Below, piece after piece: positions 26,258 through 35,157 of a stretch of 64,000 nt of DNA. The position numbers and the translations under genes are program-made. This DNA comes from Streptomyces graminofaciens (GTDB taxonomy: Bacteria > Actinomycetota > Actinomycetes > Streptomycetales > Streptomycetaceae). The stretch lies in the NCBI RefSeq assembly GCF_030294945.1, contig NZ_AP018448.1, forward strand, positions 6,850,001 to 6,914,000, read 5' to 3'. Within the stretch, counting starts at the first letter, position 1. The number at the start of each line of letters is the position of its first letter. The notes under the pieces were generated by a model, which saw only the letters and a program-made list of their open reading frames with translations, ran no database searches and was not told the DNA's origin.

Positions 26258-27556
26258 CTACCCTTCCAGAAATGCCGCCAGCGCGTTCGCGAGCAGGTAC
26301 GGGTCCTTCGCGCCGCACAGTTCGCGAGCGCTGTGCATGGAGAGGATGGCCACGCCGATGTCGACCGTCCTGATGCCGTGGCGCGCGGCGGTGATGGGGC
26401 CGATGGTCGTGCCGCAGGGCATGGAGTTGTTGGAGACGAAGGTCTGGAAGGGGACACCGGCCTTCTCGCAGGCCGCGGCGAACACCGCCCGGCCCGAACC
26501 GTCCGTGGCGTAGCGGTTGTTGACGTTCACCTTGAGGATCGGGCCGCCGTCCGCGCGCGGGTGGTGCGTCGGGTCGTGCCGCTCCGCGTAGTTGGGGTGC
26601 ACGGCGTGACCGGTGTCGGAGGAGAGACAGACCGTCCCGGCCAACGCGCGCGCCCGGTCCTCGAACGAGCCGCCGCGCGCGAACACCGAGCGCTCCAGGA
26701 CGTTGCCGAGCAGCGGGCCGTCGGCGCCCGTGTCGGACTGCGAGCCGTTCTCCTCGTGGTCGAAGGCGGCGAGCACCGGGATGTACGGCAGCGTGTCGCC
26801 GGTGGTCGCCACGGCCGCGAGGGCCGCCGTACCGGCGTGCACGGACAGGAGGTTGTCCATGCGCGGACCGGCCATCAGTTCCTTGTCGCGGCCCAGGTAG
26901 GCGGGCGGCTCGATGGAGTGGGTCATCAGGTCCCAGCCGGTCACCTGGCCCGCGGTCAGGCCCAGTTCGCCCTCCAGGAAGGCGATCAGGTCGCCGTCGC
27001 GGACGTCGTCGCCGAGGCCCCAGATGGGCTGCATGTGGCGCTGCTTGTCGAGCTTCAGGCCGTCGGAGACGACGGAACGGTCGAGGTGGATCGCGAGCTG
27101 GGGGACGCGGAGCAGTGCCCTGTCGACGTTCACGAGGCGGCTCGTGCCGTCGCGCAGCGAGAGCCGGCCGGCGAGGCCGAGGTCGCGGTCCAGCCAGGAG
27201 TTGAGCAGCGGGCCGCCGTAGAGCTCCACCGCGACCTGGCGGAAGCCGTGGGCGCCGGTGTCCGGGCGGGGTTTGACGCGGAGGTTCGGCGAGTCGGTGT
27301 GGGCGCCGACGATACGGAACGGGGTGTGCGGCTCGGCGCCCTCCGGGACGTACCAGGCGATGATCGCGCCGCCGCGCAGCACGTACTTGCCGCCGAGCGA
27401 ACCGTCCCACGCGTCCGTCTCCGCGACCTGGCGGAAGCCGGCCTTCTCCAGCCGCTCGGCGGCGTTCGCCACGGCGTGGTACGGCGAGGGGCTTGCCGAG
27501 AGGAAGGACATGAGGTCGTCGGTGTGGCCGCGATCGAAGTGTGGGGGTGTGCGCAT
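26258..27556 (-). CDS. M18 family aspartyl aminopeptidase
   Basis: A 432-residue metallopeptidase that removes N-terminal acidic residues. It has the M18 zinc-site segments VGAHTDSPNLRVKP (first His), GPRMDNLLS, FDHEENGSQSDTGADG (catalytic Glu and metal ligands), SSDTGHAVHPNY and MHSARE near the C-terminus. It is cytoplasmic, with no signal peptide. ATG 27556 is preceded by AAGGTGA; GTG 27565 is an alternative, three residues longer. Confidence 0.92.
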   Translation of the reverse strand: MRTPPHFDRGHTDDLMSFLSASPSPYHAVANAAERLEKAGFRQVAETDAWDGSLGGKYVLRGGAIIAWYVPEGAEPHTPFRIVGAHTDSPNLRVKPRPDTGAHGFRQVAVELYGGPLLNSWLDRDLGLAGRLSLRDGTSRLVNVDRALLRVPQLAIHLDRSVVSDGLKLDKQRHMQPIWGLGDDVRDGDLIAFLEGELGLTAGQVTGWDLMTHSIEPPAYLGRDKELMAGPRMDNLLSVHAGTAALAAVATTGDTLPYIPVLAAFDHEENGSQSDTGADGPLLGNVLERSVFARGGSFEDRARALAGTVCLSSDTGHAVHPNYAERHDPTHHPRADGGPILKVNVNNRYATDGSGRAVFAAACEKAGVPFQTFVSNNSMPCGTTIGPITAARHGIRTVDIGVAILSMHSARELCGAKDPYLLANALAAFLEG

Positions 27557-27576
27557 GGGGTTCACCTTAACGACGT

Positions 27577-27614
27577 ACGAGGGCCCGCTCCCGGGTCTGG
27601 GAGCGGGCCCTCGT
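27577..27614 (-). terminator. Terminator after the acyl-CoA dehydrogenase gene
   Basis: A perfect 16-bp stem (27577-27592 / 27599-27614) with a 6-nt loop, about 65 bp downstream of the stop of the minus-strand dehydrogenase gene and just upstream of the M18 peptidase start. Confidence 0.87.
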
Positions 27615-27678
27615 GGAGGATCGGATCCGGGCCGGTCCGTGCGTGGCCCCGCCCGCGGCTACGAGAGTTCCGGTCGTC

Positions 27679-29520
27679 CTAGAACGCCGCCTCGTCCAGC
27701 TCCATCACGTCCAGGTCCACGCCCTCGGAGAGCTTGCGGGCCAGGGTGACGCCCGGCAGGACGTTGGCCGCGAAGAACTTCGCCGCCGCGATCTTGCCCG
27801 TGTAGAACGCCACGTCCTTGGAGGACAGAGCCTTGTCGGAGGCCGTCGCCAGCTTCTCGGCGGCGACCGCGGCGCCCCTGAGGAGCAGGTAGCCGACGAC
27901 CACGTCACCGGAGGCGAGGAGCAGGCGGGTGGTGTTGAGGCCCACCTTGTAGATGTTCTTGACGTCCTGCTCGGTGGCGGCCAGGTCCGTGAGGAGGAGG
28001 CCGACGATGGCCTCCAGCTCGACCGCGGCCTTGGCGAGGTGCGCACGGGCGCCGGCCAGCTGCTCGCCGCCCTCGTCGAGCGCCAGGAACTTCTTGATCT
28101 CCTCGGCGAGGGTGTTCAGCGCCGCGCCCTGGTTGCGGACGATCTTCCGGAAGAAGAAGTCCTGGCCCTGGATCGCGGTCGTGCCCTCGTACAGGGTGTC
28201 GATCTTGGCGTCGCGGATGTACTGCTCGATCGGGTACTCCTGCAGGAAGCCGGAGCCGCCGAAGGTCTGCAGCGACTGGGCGAGCTGCTCGTAGCCCTTC
28301 TCGGAGCCGTAGCCCTTGACGATGGGCAGGAGGAGGTCGTTGAGCGCGTGCTCGGCCTTGGCGTCCTCGCCCGCCGCCTCCTTCACCGCGATGGAGTCCT
28401 GGACGGAGGCGGTGTAGAGGACGAGGGCGCGCATGCCCTCCGCGTACGCCTTCTGCGTCATCAGCGAGCGGCGGACGTCCGGGTGGTGCGTGATGGTGAC
28501 CTTGGGCGCGGTCTTGTCCATGAAGTTCGCCAGGTCGGTGCCCTGGACGCGCTCCTTGGCGTACTCCAGCGCGTTGAGGTAGCCCGTCGACAGCGTCGAG
28601 ATCGCCTTCGTGCCGACCATCATGCGGGCGAACTCGATGATCCGGAACATCTGGCGGATGCCGTCGTGCTTGTCGCCGATCAGCCAGCCCTTGGCCGGGT
28701 GACGGTCGCCGAAGGTCATCTCGCAGGTGTTGGAGGCCTTGAGGCCCATCTTGTGCTCGACGTTGGTGGCGTAGGCGCCGTTGCGCTCGCCCAGCTCGCC
28801 GGTCTCGAAGTCGAAGAGGTACTTCGGGACCATGAAGAGGGACAGGCCCTTGGTGCCGGGGCCGTGGCCCTCGGGGCGGGCGAGCACGTAGTGGAGGATG
28901 TTCTCCTCCATGTCGTGCTCACCGGAGGTGATGAACCGCTTCACACCCTCGATGTGCCAGGAGCCGTCCTCCTGCTGGATCGCCTTGGTGCGCCCGGCAC
29001 CCACGTCCGAACCGGCGTCCGGCTCGGTCAGCACCATGGTCGAACCCCAGGTCCGCTCCACCGCGATCTGGGCGATCTTCTTCTGTACGTCGTTGCCCTC
29101 GTCGTAGAGGATGCCGGCGAACGCCGGGCCGGAGGAGTACATCCACACGGCCGGGTTCGCGCCGAGGATCAGCTCCGCGTACGCCCAGATCAGGGAGGCG
29201 GGGGCGGTCGTACCGCCGATGCCCTCGGGCAGGCCGAGGCGCCAGTACTCCGACTCCATGAAGGCCTTGTAGCTCTTCTTGAAGGAGGCCGGTACCGGAG
29301 CGGTGTTCGTCTCCGGGTCGAAGACCGGCGGGTTGCGGTCGGCATCCGTGAAGGACTCCGCCAGCTCGTTCTCCGCGAGACGGGCCAGCTCCTCCAGGAT
29401 GCTCTTGGCGGTGTCCGTGTCCATCTCCGCGAACGGGCCGGTGCCGTACAGCTTGTCGCGCCCGAGGACCTCGAAGAGGTTGAACTCGATGTCGCGGAGA
29501 TTCGACTTGTAGTGCCCCAT
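27679..29520 (-). CDS. Acyl-CoA dehydrogenase (long, FadE-type with C-terminal extension)
   Basis: A 613-residue flavoprotein that oxidises acyl-CoA thioesters to enoyl-CoA. Seen: the FAD/substrate segment [20 protein letters not shown], a middle beta domain with [12 protein letters not shown], and the catalytic-base region [16 protein letters not shown]. An extra C-terminal helical domain makes it longer than the 380-residue classical enzymes and like DUF5597/VLCAD-type actinobacterial FadE proteins. ATG 29520 ([10 protein letters not shown]) is the family-typical start. It is transcribed alone and divergent from the SseB gene. Confidence 0.92.
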   Translation of the reverse strand: MGHYKSNLRDIEFNLFEVLGRDKLYGTGPFAEMDTDTAKSILEELARLAENELAESFTDADRNPPVFDPETNTAPVPASFKKSYKAFMESEYWRLGLPEGIGGTTAPASLIWAYAELILGANPAVWMYSSGPAFAGILYDEGNDVQKKIAQIAVERTWGSTMVLTEPDAGSDVGAGRTKAIQQEDGSWHIEGVKRFITSGEHDMEENILHYVLARPEGHGPGTKGLSLFMVPKYLFDFETGELGERNGAYATNVEHKMGLKASNTCEMTFGDRHPAKGWLIGDKHDGIRQMFRIIEFARMMVGTKAISTLSTGYLNALEYAKERVQGTDLANFMDKTAPKVTITHHPDVRRSLMTQKAYAEGMRALVLYTASVQDSIAVKEAAGEDAKAEHALNDLLLPIVKGYGSEKGYEQLAQSLQTFGGSGFLQEYPIEQYIRDAKIDTLYEGTTAIQGQDFFFRKIVRNQGAALNTLAEEIKKFLALDEGGEQLAGARAHLAKAAVELEAIVGLLLTDLAATEQDVKNIYKVGLNTTRLLLASGDVVVGYLLLRGAAVAAEKLATASDKALSSKDVAFYTGKIAAAKFFAANVLPGVTLARKLSEGVDLDVMELDEAAF

Positions 29521-29609
29521 GGCGACGGCTCCGTAAGAGAGAGATCGGCGAGGCACTGGATCCTCGCGCTAGTTCACGTACCAACAAGTAGCTTCTATGT
29601 CGATGATGC

Positions 29610-29621
29610 TACCCACCGGTA
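29610..29621. promoter_or_regulatory. Candidate operator in the acyl-CoA dehydrogenase promoter
   Basis: The inverted repeat TACC-CACC-GGTA lies in the 151-bp divergent gap, in an otherwise AT-richer stretch. TetR-type regulators of fatty-acid genes bind similar TACC/GGTA arms; the assignment is weak. Confidence 0.3.
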
Positions 29622-29671
29622 ATAAGAAGCAACCCCGAATGGGCCATCTGTGACTCGTTACGCTTTGCGCC

Positions 29672-30163
29672 ATGTACGGCTACGACCAGAGCGCTGGCAC
29701 CCAGCAGCAGTACGCCCAGCCGCAGCAGCAGATGCCGGGGCAGATGCCCGGCGGCCCCATGGGCGGCGGCTACGGGCAGCAGCCGCCGCTGTACCCCGAG
29801 CCGTCCCCGCCCTCCCTCGCGGACGCGGTGCGCGCCTTCACCACCGGGCAGCTGGCCGCGGAGGACTTCCAGCAGGTCTTCGCGACGTCGAAGGTCTACT
29901 GCCCGCGCGGCGACAACCCCGGGTTCCTGGCCCTGCACAACACCCAGCAGCCGGTGATCCCCATGTTCACCTCGCTCAAGGAGCTGCGCCGGTACGCCGG
30001 CAAGGAGTCCAAGTACTTCGTGATCACCGGCGCCGAGGTGATCGACCTCCTGCCGACCGGCTACGGCTTCGTCCTCGACATGGAGGGCGAGCACCGGATG
30101 GTCTTCGACGCGAAGGCCGTGGAGCAGATGGTGGAGTTCGCGATGCGGCGGATGTACGGCTAG
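29672..30163 (+). CDS. SseB-domain protein
   Basis: A 163-residue protein. The first 45 residues are a Gln/Pro/Gly/Tyr-rich disordered tail; the rest is an SseB N-terminal-type domain (about 50-160: SLADAVRAFTTGQLAAEDFQQVF, VIPMFTSLKELRRYAG, LLPTGYGFVLDMEGEHRMVFDAKAVEQM). The function is unknown; such domains occur with type VII secretion and sensing proteins in actinomycetes. The gene sits just upstream of pirin. Confidence 0.85.
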   Translation: MYGYDQSAGTQQQYAQPQQQMPGQMPGGPMGGGYGQQPPLYPEPSPPSLADAVRAFTTGQLAAEDFQQVFATSKVYCPRGDNPGFLALHNTQQPVIPMFTSLKELRRYAGKESKYFVITGAEVIDLLPTGYGFVLDMEGEHRMVFDAKAVEQMVEFAMRRMYG

Positions 30164-30167
30164 ACGC

Positions 30168-30242
30168 CGTTGCTTCGCAGAAGGCTGCGGGCCGTTGCTT
30201 TGCGGACGGCCGGACGTCGTTGCTTCGCAGACAGCTGACGGC
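30168..30242. repeat. Three copies of a 25-bp period repeat
   Basis: CGTTGCTTCGCAG at 30168 and 30218, with the variant CGTTGCTTTGCGG at 30193: exact 25-bp spacing in the gap after the SseB gene. Confidence 0.8.
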
Positions 30243-30262
30243 CACCGCTTGGGCGGGGCGGG

Positions 30263-30288
30263 CGCCCGGAGGGAATGTCCTCCGGGCG
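30263..30288 (+). terminator. Terminator after the SseB-domain gene
   Basis: CGCCCGGAGG / CCTCCGGGCG, a perfect 10-bp stem with a 6-nt loop, followed by TTCGTCGTT. Confidence 0.8.
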
Positions 30289-30353
30289 TTCGTCGTTGGG
30301 GCTGGCAGAAAGTTCAATGCTCAACTAAACTGAGCGCACAAGGAGGTACCGAC

Positions 30354-30620
30354 ATGCCTGCAGTGACCGTCGAGAACCCGCTGACCCTGCCCCGTGTCGC
30401 GGCGTCGGCCGACGCCGTCGCCCGCCCGGTGCTCGCCGTGACGACCGCCCCCAGCGGCTTCGAGGGCGAGGGCTTCCCGGTCCGCCGTGCGTTCGCCGGG
30501 ATCAACTACCGCCACCTCGACCCGTTCATCATGATGGACCAGATGGGCGAGGTGGACTACGCCCCGGGGGAGCCGAAGGACTCTATCAGTTGGGGGAGTG
30601 TCCCGACGGATGCTCGCTGA
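30354..30620 (+). pseudogene. 5' fragment of the host pirin gene (interrupted at codon 75)
   Basis: This frame starts with a strong AAGGAGGT site and ATG 30354, and encodes the first 75 residues of a pirin (MPAVTVENPLTLPR to APGEPK). At base 30579 the homology stops and the frame runs 13 codons into element DNA (DSISWGSVPTDAR). The missing 249 codons are found intact, in frame, at 46806-47552. Rejoined, the two pieces give a 323-residue pirin, the same length as the element-borne copy. The host promoter and ribosome site remain here, so a short N-terminal peptide is probably still made. This is the left junction of the integrated element. Confidence 0.93.
30560..30600. other. Left attachment junction (host-element hybrid site)
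   Basis: Host pirin sequence (GGGGGAGCCG) leads into the shared core AAGG (30576-30579), then element sequence containing the arm CAGTTGGGGG (30587-30596). That arm matches in form the right arm of phiC31 attP, which ends CTCTCAGTTGGGGG. Together with the right junction it defines the crossover at an AA dinucleotide (TT on the other strand), as in phiC31. Confidence 0.88.
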
Positions 30621-30656
30621 CCTGCGGAAACTTCCACCAAGAGGAGAGTCGGACCC

Positions 30657-31628
30657 ATGCCTGCTGTAACCGTCGACAACCCCTTGACCCTCCCGCGCGT
30701 GGCCGCGTCGGTCGATGCCGTGGCCCGTCCTGTGCTTGCTGTGACGACCGCGCCGAGTGGCTTCGAAGGTGAAGGTTTCCCCGTTCGCCGTGCGTTCGCG
30801 GGGATCAACTACCGTCATCTGGACCCGTTCATCATGATGGATCAGATGGGTGAGGTTGAGTATCAGCCTGGGGAACCGAAAGGGACCCCGTGGCACCCGC
30901 ACCGCGGCTTCGAGACCGTCACCTACATCATCGACGGGATCTTCGACCACCAGGACAGCCAGGGCGGTGGCGGCACCATCACCAACGGCGACACCCAGTG
31001 GATGACGGCCGGCTCGGGCCTCCTCCACATCGAGGCGCCGCCGGAGTCCCTCGTCATGTCCGGCGGTCTCTTCCATGGCCTGCAACTGTGGGTGAACCTG
31101 CCGGCCAAGGACAAGATGATGGCGCCGCGCTACCAGGACATCCGCGGCGGGCACGTGCAGCTGCTCACCACCCCTGACGGCGGCGCGCTGCTGCGGGTCA
31201 TCGCCGGTGAGTTGGACGGGCACGCGGGGCCCGGCATCACCCACACCCCGATCACCATGGTCCACGCGACCCTCGCGCCCGGCGCGGAGCTCACTCTTCC
31301 GTGGCGGGAGGACTTCAACGGCCTGGCGTACGTCCTCGCGGGCAAGGGCGCGGTCGGCGCGGAGCGCCGCCCGATCCATCTGGGGCAGACCGCGGTCTTC
31401 GGCGCGGGCTCCTCGCTGACGGTCCGCGCGGACGAGAAGCAGGACGCGAACACGCCGGACATGGAGGTCGTGCTGCTGGGCGGACAGCCGATCCGTGAGC
31501 CGATGGCGCACTACGGCCCGTTCGTCATGAACACCAAGGACGAGCTGCAGCAGGCGTTCGAGGACTTCCAGAAGGGGCGGCTGGGAACGATCCCGGCAGT
31601 GCACGGCATGTCCGAGGGCGGACTGTAG
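30657..31628 (+). CDS. Element-borne intact pirin-family protein
   Basis: A 323-residue bicupin pirin, likely a metal-binding cytoplasmic protein; pirins act as quercetinases or regulators of metabolism. It is nearly identical in its first 75 residues to the interrupted host protein (I count four substitutions), although about 39 of 75 codons differ, mostly by T- or A-ending synonymous changes. After codon 75 the DNA becomes GC-rich and host-like (about 95% identical over the next 290 bp by hand, less further on). The Lys75 codon is AAA here and AAG in the host core. An AGAGGAGA site precedes ATG 30657, 78 bp from the left junction. It would restore pirin to a cell whose own gene is split. 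Confidence 0.92.
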   Translation: MPAVTVDNPLTLPRVAASVDAVARPVLAVTTAPSGFEGEGFPVRRAFAGINYRHLDPFIMMDQMGEVEYQPGEPKGTPWHPHRGFETVTYIIDGIFDHQDSQGGGGTITNGDTQWMTAGSGLLHIEAPPESLVMSGGLFHGLQLWVNLPAKDKMMAPRYQDIRGGHVQLLTTPDGGALLRVIAGELDGHAGPGITHTPITMVHATLAPGAELTLPWREDFNGLAYVLAGKGAVGAERRPIHLGQTAVFGAGSSLTVRADEKQDANTPDMEVVLLGGQPIREPMAHYGPFVMNTKDELQQAFEDFQKGRLGTIPAVHGMSEGGL

Positions 31629-31921
31629 GGATCACTACGGCCGCATGTGGACGAGTCCACCCGGAAAGGGGTGAGGCTCGTCCGCGCTCGAAGCCGCCTT
31701 CTTGGTCTCCTAGTAATGGGCCGGGTCGGTGACCTGCGGGAATCTTTCCTGTGGGGCGCTGGCCTGGCCTTTTGGCGATTGTTGGCGATGGCGTGCGACG
31801 GTCTTGATCGGGTGTTCTGCGGACTGTGTGCGGACTGCGGGATGTCCGCTCGCTCATCCGCGTAACTTTCGCGTGGCGCCGGACACAAACATGGTGAAGC
31901 CATTGTGTGGGGAGGGTGGGC

Positions 31922-32467
31922 GTGAGCAGACCGATGGACGACCCGCAGGGGTTCGAGGAGGTCTACCGGCGTACCTACCTGCCCGTGCTGCGGTTCCTGC
32001 GCAGGCGTCTGCCGGCGAATGCGGCTGAAGACGCGGCGGCAGAGGTGTTCTTGGCGGCTTGGCGGAACCGACACGAACTTCGCGGCAAGGAATTGCCCTG
32101 GCTGTACGGCATCGCTCGTCGCGTCGTGGCCAACACCGTACGAGCGCGAGGTCGCGCTGATCGTCTGGATGACCGTATACGCGCCCATCACGACGATGGG
32201 GTCGAACCTGCGGCCGAGGAAGCGGTCCTGCACAGGCTGGGGGCACGAGGCGCCTTGGGGCGCCTTCCGGAACACGAGCAGGAGGTGCTCCTCCTCGTGG
32301 CCTGGGACGGGCTGTCCGTGCGGGACGCGGCCAAAGTGATGGGCTGTAGCTCGGGAGCGTTCAGGGTCCGTATGCACCGCGCACGTCGAATGTTGGAGGC
32401 GGCGGTGGCCGCGGACGAAATTCAGGTACCCGAGGCAAGACTGCCGGTGGACGGGAGGACACGGTGA
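31922..32467 (+). CDS. ECF-type RNA polymerase sigma factor
   Basis: A 181-residue sigma factor of the ECF class: region 2 (FEEVYRRTYLPVLRFLRRRL to ELPWLYGIARRVVAN) and region 4 with the HTH LPEHEQEVLLLVAWDGLSVRDAAKVMGCSSGAFRVRMHRARRML. GTG 31922 has GGGGAGGG at the right spacing. Its TGA overlaps the GTG of the next gene (GTGA). It is element cargo and probably directs a small regulon, including its own operon. A 293-bp gap upstream (31629-31921) holds no gene and should contain its promoter. Confidence 0.9.
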   Translation: MSRPMDDPQGFEEVYRRTYLPVLRFLRRRLPANAAEDAAAEVFLAAWRNRHELRGKELPWLYGIARRVVANTVRARGRADRLDDRIRAHHDDGVEPAAEEAVLHRLGARGALGRLPEHEQEVLLLVAWDGLSVRDAAKVMGCSSGAFRVRMHRARRMLEAAVAADEIQVPEARLPVDGRTR

Positions 32468-33546
32468 AGGGCGATCTCAGGAAGGTGCGGGAGATGGCGC
32501 CTCCCGACCCGCAGGCCCGGTTCGGCCGGGACGGTGTGCTTCCGGACCGCGCCGAGCGGGAACTGGCGGTGCTGCTGGCCGCCGCGGAACAGACCGCTCC
32601 GCACCACCGCACGGGCATGTCCCGTCGGAGGGTTCTGCTGGCAGGCGGGGCGGTGGCAGCGGGCACCGCCGTGGCCGCGTCCGGTGAGCTGGGCCGATTG
32701 CTGGGCGCAGAGGGAGTGGAGGCGCAAGCGATGACGACACCACCGGTTCTTGACCTGCGCAGGATTGCCGGCAGGTCGCCGCACGACGTGCTGAGCCAAC
32801 TGGCCGAGAAGGTCGGCGAACTCGCTCCGGACACAGTGCACGGCCCGTACTTGTACACCAAGAGCTGGGGTTGGGCGCTGAACTCCGCCGGTGACGTCCC
32901 GGGAGGCGTCGCCAACGCTGCGGTCCCGACCGTGACGGAGCAATGGATCAACACCTCCGACGGGGCGGGCCGCGAGCGCCGGAAGTACGGCAAGCCGTAC
33001 TTCCCCAACCCGGACCAGGAACGGGATGCCAGGGAGGCAGGGCTGATCGAGGGCAAGGGCCTCAAGGACACGACGTACGGCCCGGGCCACTTCGCGCAGG
33101 ACTCCGAGTGGGAGGTGCTCCTGCCCTTCTCGACCGATCCGGATCGGCTGCTCGCGCAACTGAAGGAGGTCAACTGGGAAGGCGGGCGATTGATCTGGGG
33201 CGTCTCCGCCATGCTCGACACTGCTCAACGAGCCTCGGGTGGCGTCATCGAACCGGCGCTGCGCGCGGCAGCGCTACGGGTCCTCGCCAACCAGACCGAC
33301 GTGACGCTCGCGACGACAACCACCTGGCACGGCCGGCAAGCCCTCGCCGTCACGCAGGAGGGCAGGCACAAAGCAGCGACATTCAGGGACTCCCTGCTCC
33401 TTGACCCGGCGACCGGCTATCCGCTGGGCGGCGAGGAAGCACTGCTCGGCGACCCGCTGAAACTGAATATTGCAGTCCCGGGCACCGTGTCGGTGAATGA
33501 GATCCTGTCACGCGGCACGGCAAAGGACAGCAAGCACAGGGCATGA
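32464..33546 (+). CDS. CU044_5270-like protein, probable membrane-associated partner of the ECF sigma factor
   Basis: A 360-residue protein translationally coupled to the sigma factor gene. The N-terminal cytoplasmic part (about 1-50) precedes a twin-arginine-like hydrophobic segment (MSRRRVLLAGGAVAAGTAVAA, about 52-72), then a large extracytoplasmic domain. This architecture and the sigma partner match the actinobacterial CU044_5270 family, thought to act as extracytoplasmic sensors or anti-sigma-like proteins. The RRR before the hydrophobic helix could be a Tat signal rather than an anchor. The function is inferred from arrangement only. Confidence 0.7.
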   Translation: MKGDLRKVREMAPPDPQARFGRDGVLPDRAERELAVLLAAAEQTAPHHRTGMSRRRVLLAGGAVAAGTAVAASGELGRLLGAEGVEAQAMTTPPVLDLRRIAGRSPHDVLSQLAEKVGELAPDTVHGPYLYTKSWGWALNSAGDVPGGVANAAVPTVTEQWINTSDGAGRERRKYGKPYFPNPDQERDAREAGLIEGKGLKDTTYGPGHFAQDSEWEVLLPFSTDPDRLLAQLKEVNWEGGRLIWGVSAMLDTAQRASGGVIEPALRAAALRVLANQTDVTLATTTTWHGRQALAVTQEGRHKAATFRDSLLLDPATGYPLGGEEALLGDPLKLNIAVPGTVSVNEILSRGTAKDSKHRA

Positions 33547-33619
33547 TGCGAAGCGATGCGCCCGCAGGGCCGTTGGCCTTGCGGGCGCATCGACTCAAGA
33601 GCGGTGCTTCATGCCTTCG

Positions 33620-34360
33620 TCAGGGGCAGGCTACGACGAATCGAGCCTTGTTGTTGTCGGACGAGGCTACCTGTGCGTTCTTGCTGATTCCTTCGCGCAT
33701 GGTCCAGAGATGGGCCATGCCCCCGGTGTAGACGCGGATGTCGTCCAGCCACCCCGTGTTGACCCACGACGTGACTTTCTTGGAGAATCCCCAGTCGGCA
33801 AGGTCGATGAATTCACCGTCGCAGTAGGGATGGCTCCACTGCAAGCGCCGAGGAATAGGACTGGCGCTGCTGGAGACGCCCTTGTTGAAGTTCTTGTAGT
33901 TGTAGAAACAGTACCAGCGGACGAAATTGCCCATCGGGCACCCTTCCACCTTCTCATCCTGGATGCCGCCCTCAGATCGAGCGACTGTGCCGGCTGCCTG
34001 GGCGTCGTTGTCCAGCTCGCTGTACAGAGCTTCGAGAGCTGCGCTCGGTTCGGGGTTCGAGTCCTCACCGAGGCCGAAGACCAGTACGGGGGCGGCGCTG
34101 TCGCCCCATACGAGTTCGTTGGCGCTGATCTGCCGTCCGCCCGGCACCTGTGCCAGTTGCTCGTCGATTTCGGCTTGGAGGGCCACCTGCTCCTCGTCGC
34201 TGAGCGCCTCGACGTTGGCTCTGTCATCGGCTGCCGCGACCGTGGGCAGGGTTCTGGAGTTGCTCGCCGACGCGCTGACCGTCCCCGCGGCCAGGAGTCC
34301 CAACAACGCGCATATCCCGAGTATGAGTCTCATGGGATGACGTAAGTGACTGAAGGACAC
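33620..34360 (-). CDS. Secreted protein with a peptidase-inhibitor I36-like C-terminus
   Basis: A 246-residue exported protein. GTG 34360 is supported by AGGAGA six bases upstream and yields a Sec signal peptide (MRLILGICALLGLLAAGTVSASA). The middle is acidic and helical (VEALSDEEQVALQAEIDEQLAQVP). The last 100 residues have the Cys/aromatic pattern WYCFYNYKNFNKG, LQWSHPYCDGEFIDLADWGF and SWVNTGW, which resembles I36 (SMI-type) protease inhibitors of Streptomyces; this is motif resemblance only. Codon use is less GC-rich than in the core genes, consistent with its place in the element. Confidence 0.6.
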   Translation of the reverse strand: MSFSHLRHPMRLILGICALLGLLAAGTVSASASNSRTLPTVAAADDRANVEALSDEEQVALQAEIDEQLAQVPGGRQISANELVWGDSAAPVLVFGLGEDSNPEPSAALEALYSELDNDAQAAGTVARSEGGIQDEKVEGCPMGNFVRWYCFYNYKNFNKGVSSSASPIPRRLQWSHPYCDGEFIDLADWGFSKKVTSWVNTGWLDDIRVYTGGMAHLWTMREGISKNAQVASSDNNKARFVVACP

Positions 34361-34800
34361 CGATTCTCCTCTGCATGATCCGGCGTGGACATGCCGAGGC
34401 TAGGCATCGGTTGAGGTGTTAATCAAGCGGCATTACTTATTGACGTCAAGTGGTTCTTGATCGTTCCGGATGGGTGTTAAATCAAGTCTTGCTGGCCGAT
34501 TCTGTTCGCTTGAAAATGGCCAACCGTGTCATGGTCGATCCGCAATTCCATGGTCCAGGATGTAGCTTATGGCGCTTTTTCTGGGTGGAGGCCCTGGTGG
34601 AACCTCTCATTCCTTCGAATTCTTGCCAAGCATGGCGAAAAATTTTATTGAGGTGGTCATTCCCTCTTGGGGAAATCGTCTGGCGTGTGGTTCTGAATCG
34701 GCGGCCGGATTGATTGGATCGAGCGTGGATGCCCCGGCATATTCCCTGTCTTGTCCCCGAGCCTGAGCTGCGGACAAGACAGAGAGTGGCTCGAACTCCT
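34361..34800. other. AT-richer gene-free stretch inside the element
   Basis: About 440 bp with clearly lower GC than the surroundings and no frame I can support. It contains the 10-bp palindrome TTGACGTCAA at 34440-34449. It may hold promoters for the leftward secreted-protein gene. A minus-strand frame at 34482-34949 was considered and rejected. Confidence 0.5.
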
Positions 34801-35157
34801 CTAACCGTTAATCTGCTTGACCTCGATGGCGAGGGCGCCGAGAGCTTCTTTCTCGGGTGGGTAGATGGTGCGGATGTTGGCGAGCTGCTGGTCGCGGGTG
34901 GCGGTCGGGTTGATGTTGGCGGGTCCCTCTGCGTCGAGCAGCGCTTCAAAGTCGGGGTACTCCGTCACCCGCTTGACATTCACCTTGCAGGTTTCGTCGG
35001 TGCCCTTGATGCGGAAGCGGATGATGTCGCCTGCGCCGAGGTCGGCGAGGTGCGGGTACTTCACCCGCACCTCGATGGTCTTGGTGCCTGTGGCGACGAG
35101 GTCGAAGTACTGGCGGTAGAGGTTGAGTTCGTGGACGCGGGGTGTGGTGTCGGTCAT
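34801..35157 (-). CDS. ASCH-domain protein
   Basis: A 118-residue protein that is almost entirely one ASCH domain, a PUA-like RNA-binding or nucleotide-handling fold. The signature GxKxxExR appears as GTKTIEVRV at about 24-32, followed by YPHLADLGAGDIIRFR. ATG 35157 overlaps the stop of the synthetase-like gene by 4 bp (ATGA), so the two products are made together; an RNA substrate in common is an inference. Confidence 0.85.
   Translation of the reverse strand: MTDTTPRVHELNLYRQYFDLVATGTKTIEVRVKYPHLADLGAGDIIRFRIKGTDETCKVNVKRVTEYPDFEALLDAEGPANINPTATRDQQLANIRTIYPPEKEALGALAIEVKQING

Noticed and set aside
34482..34949. Minus-strand frame of 155 residues in the gene-free stretch
   Set aside because: Composition is irregular, there is no family similarity, and its 5' part overlaps the ASCH gene in another frame.
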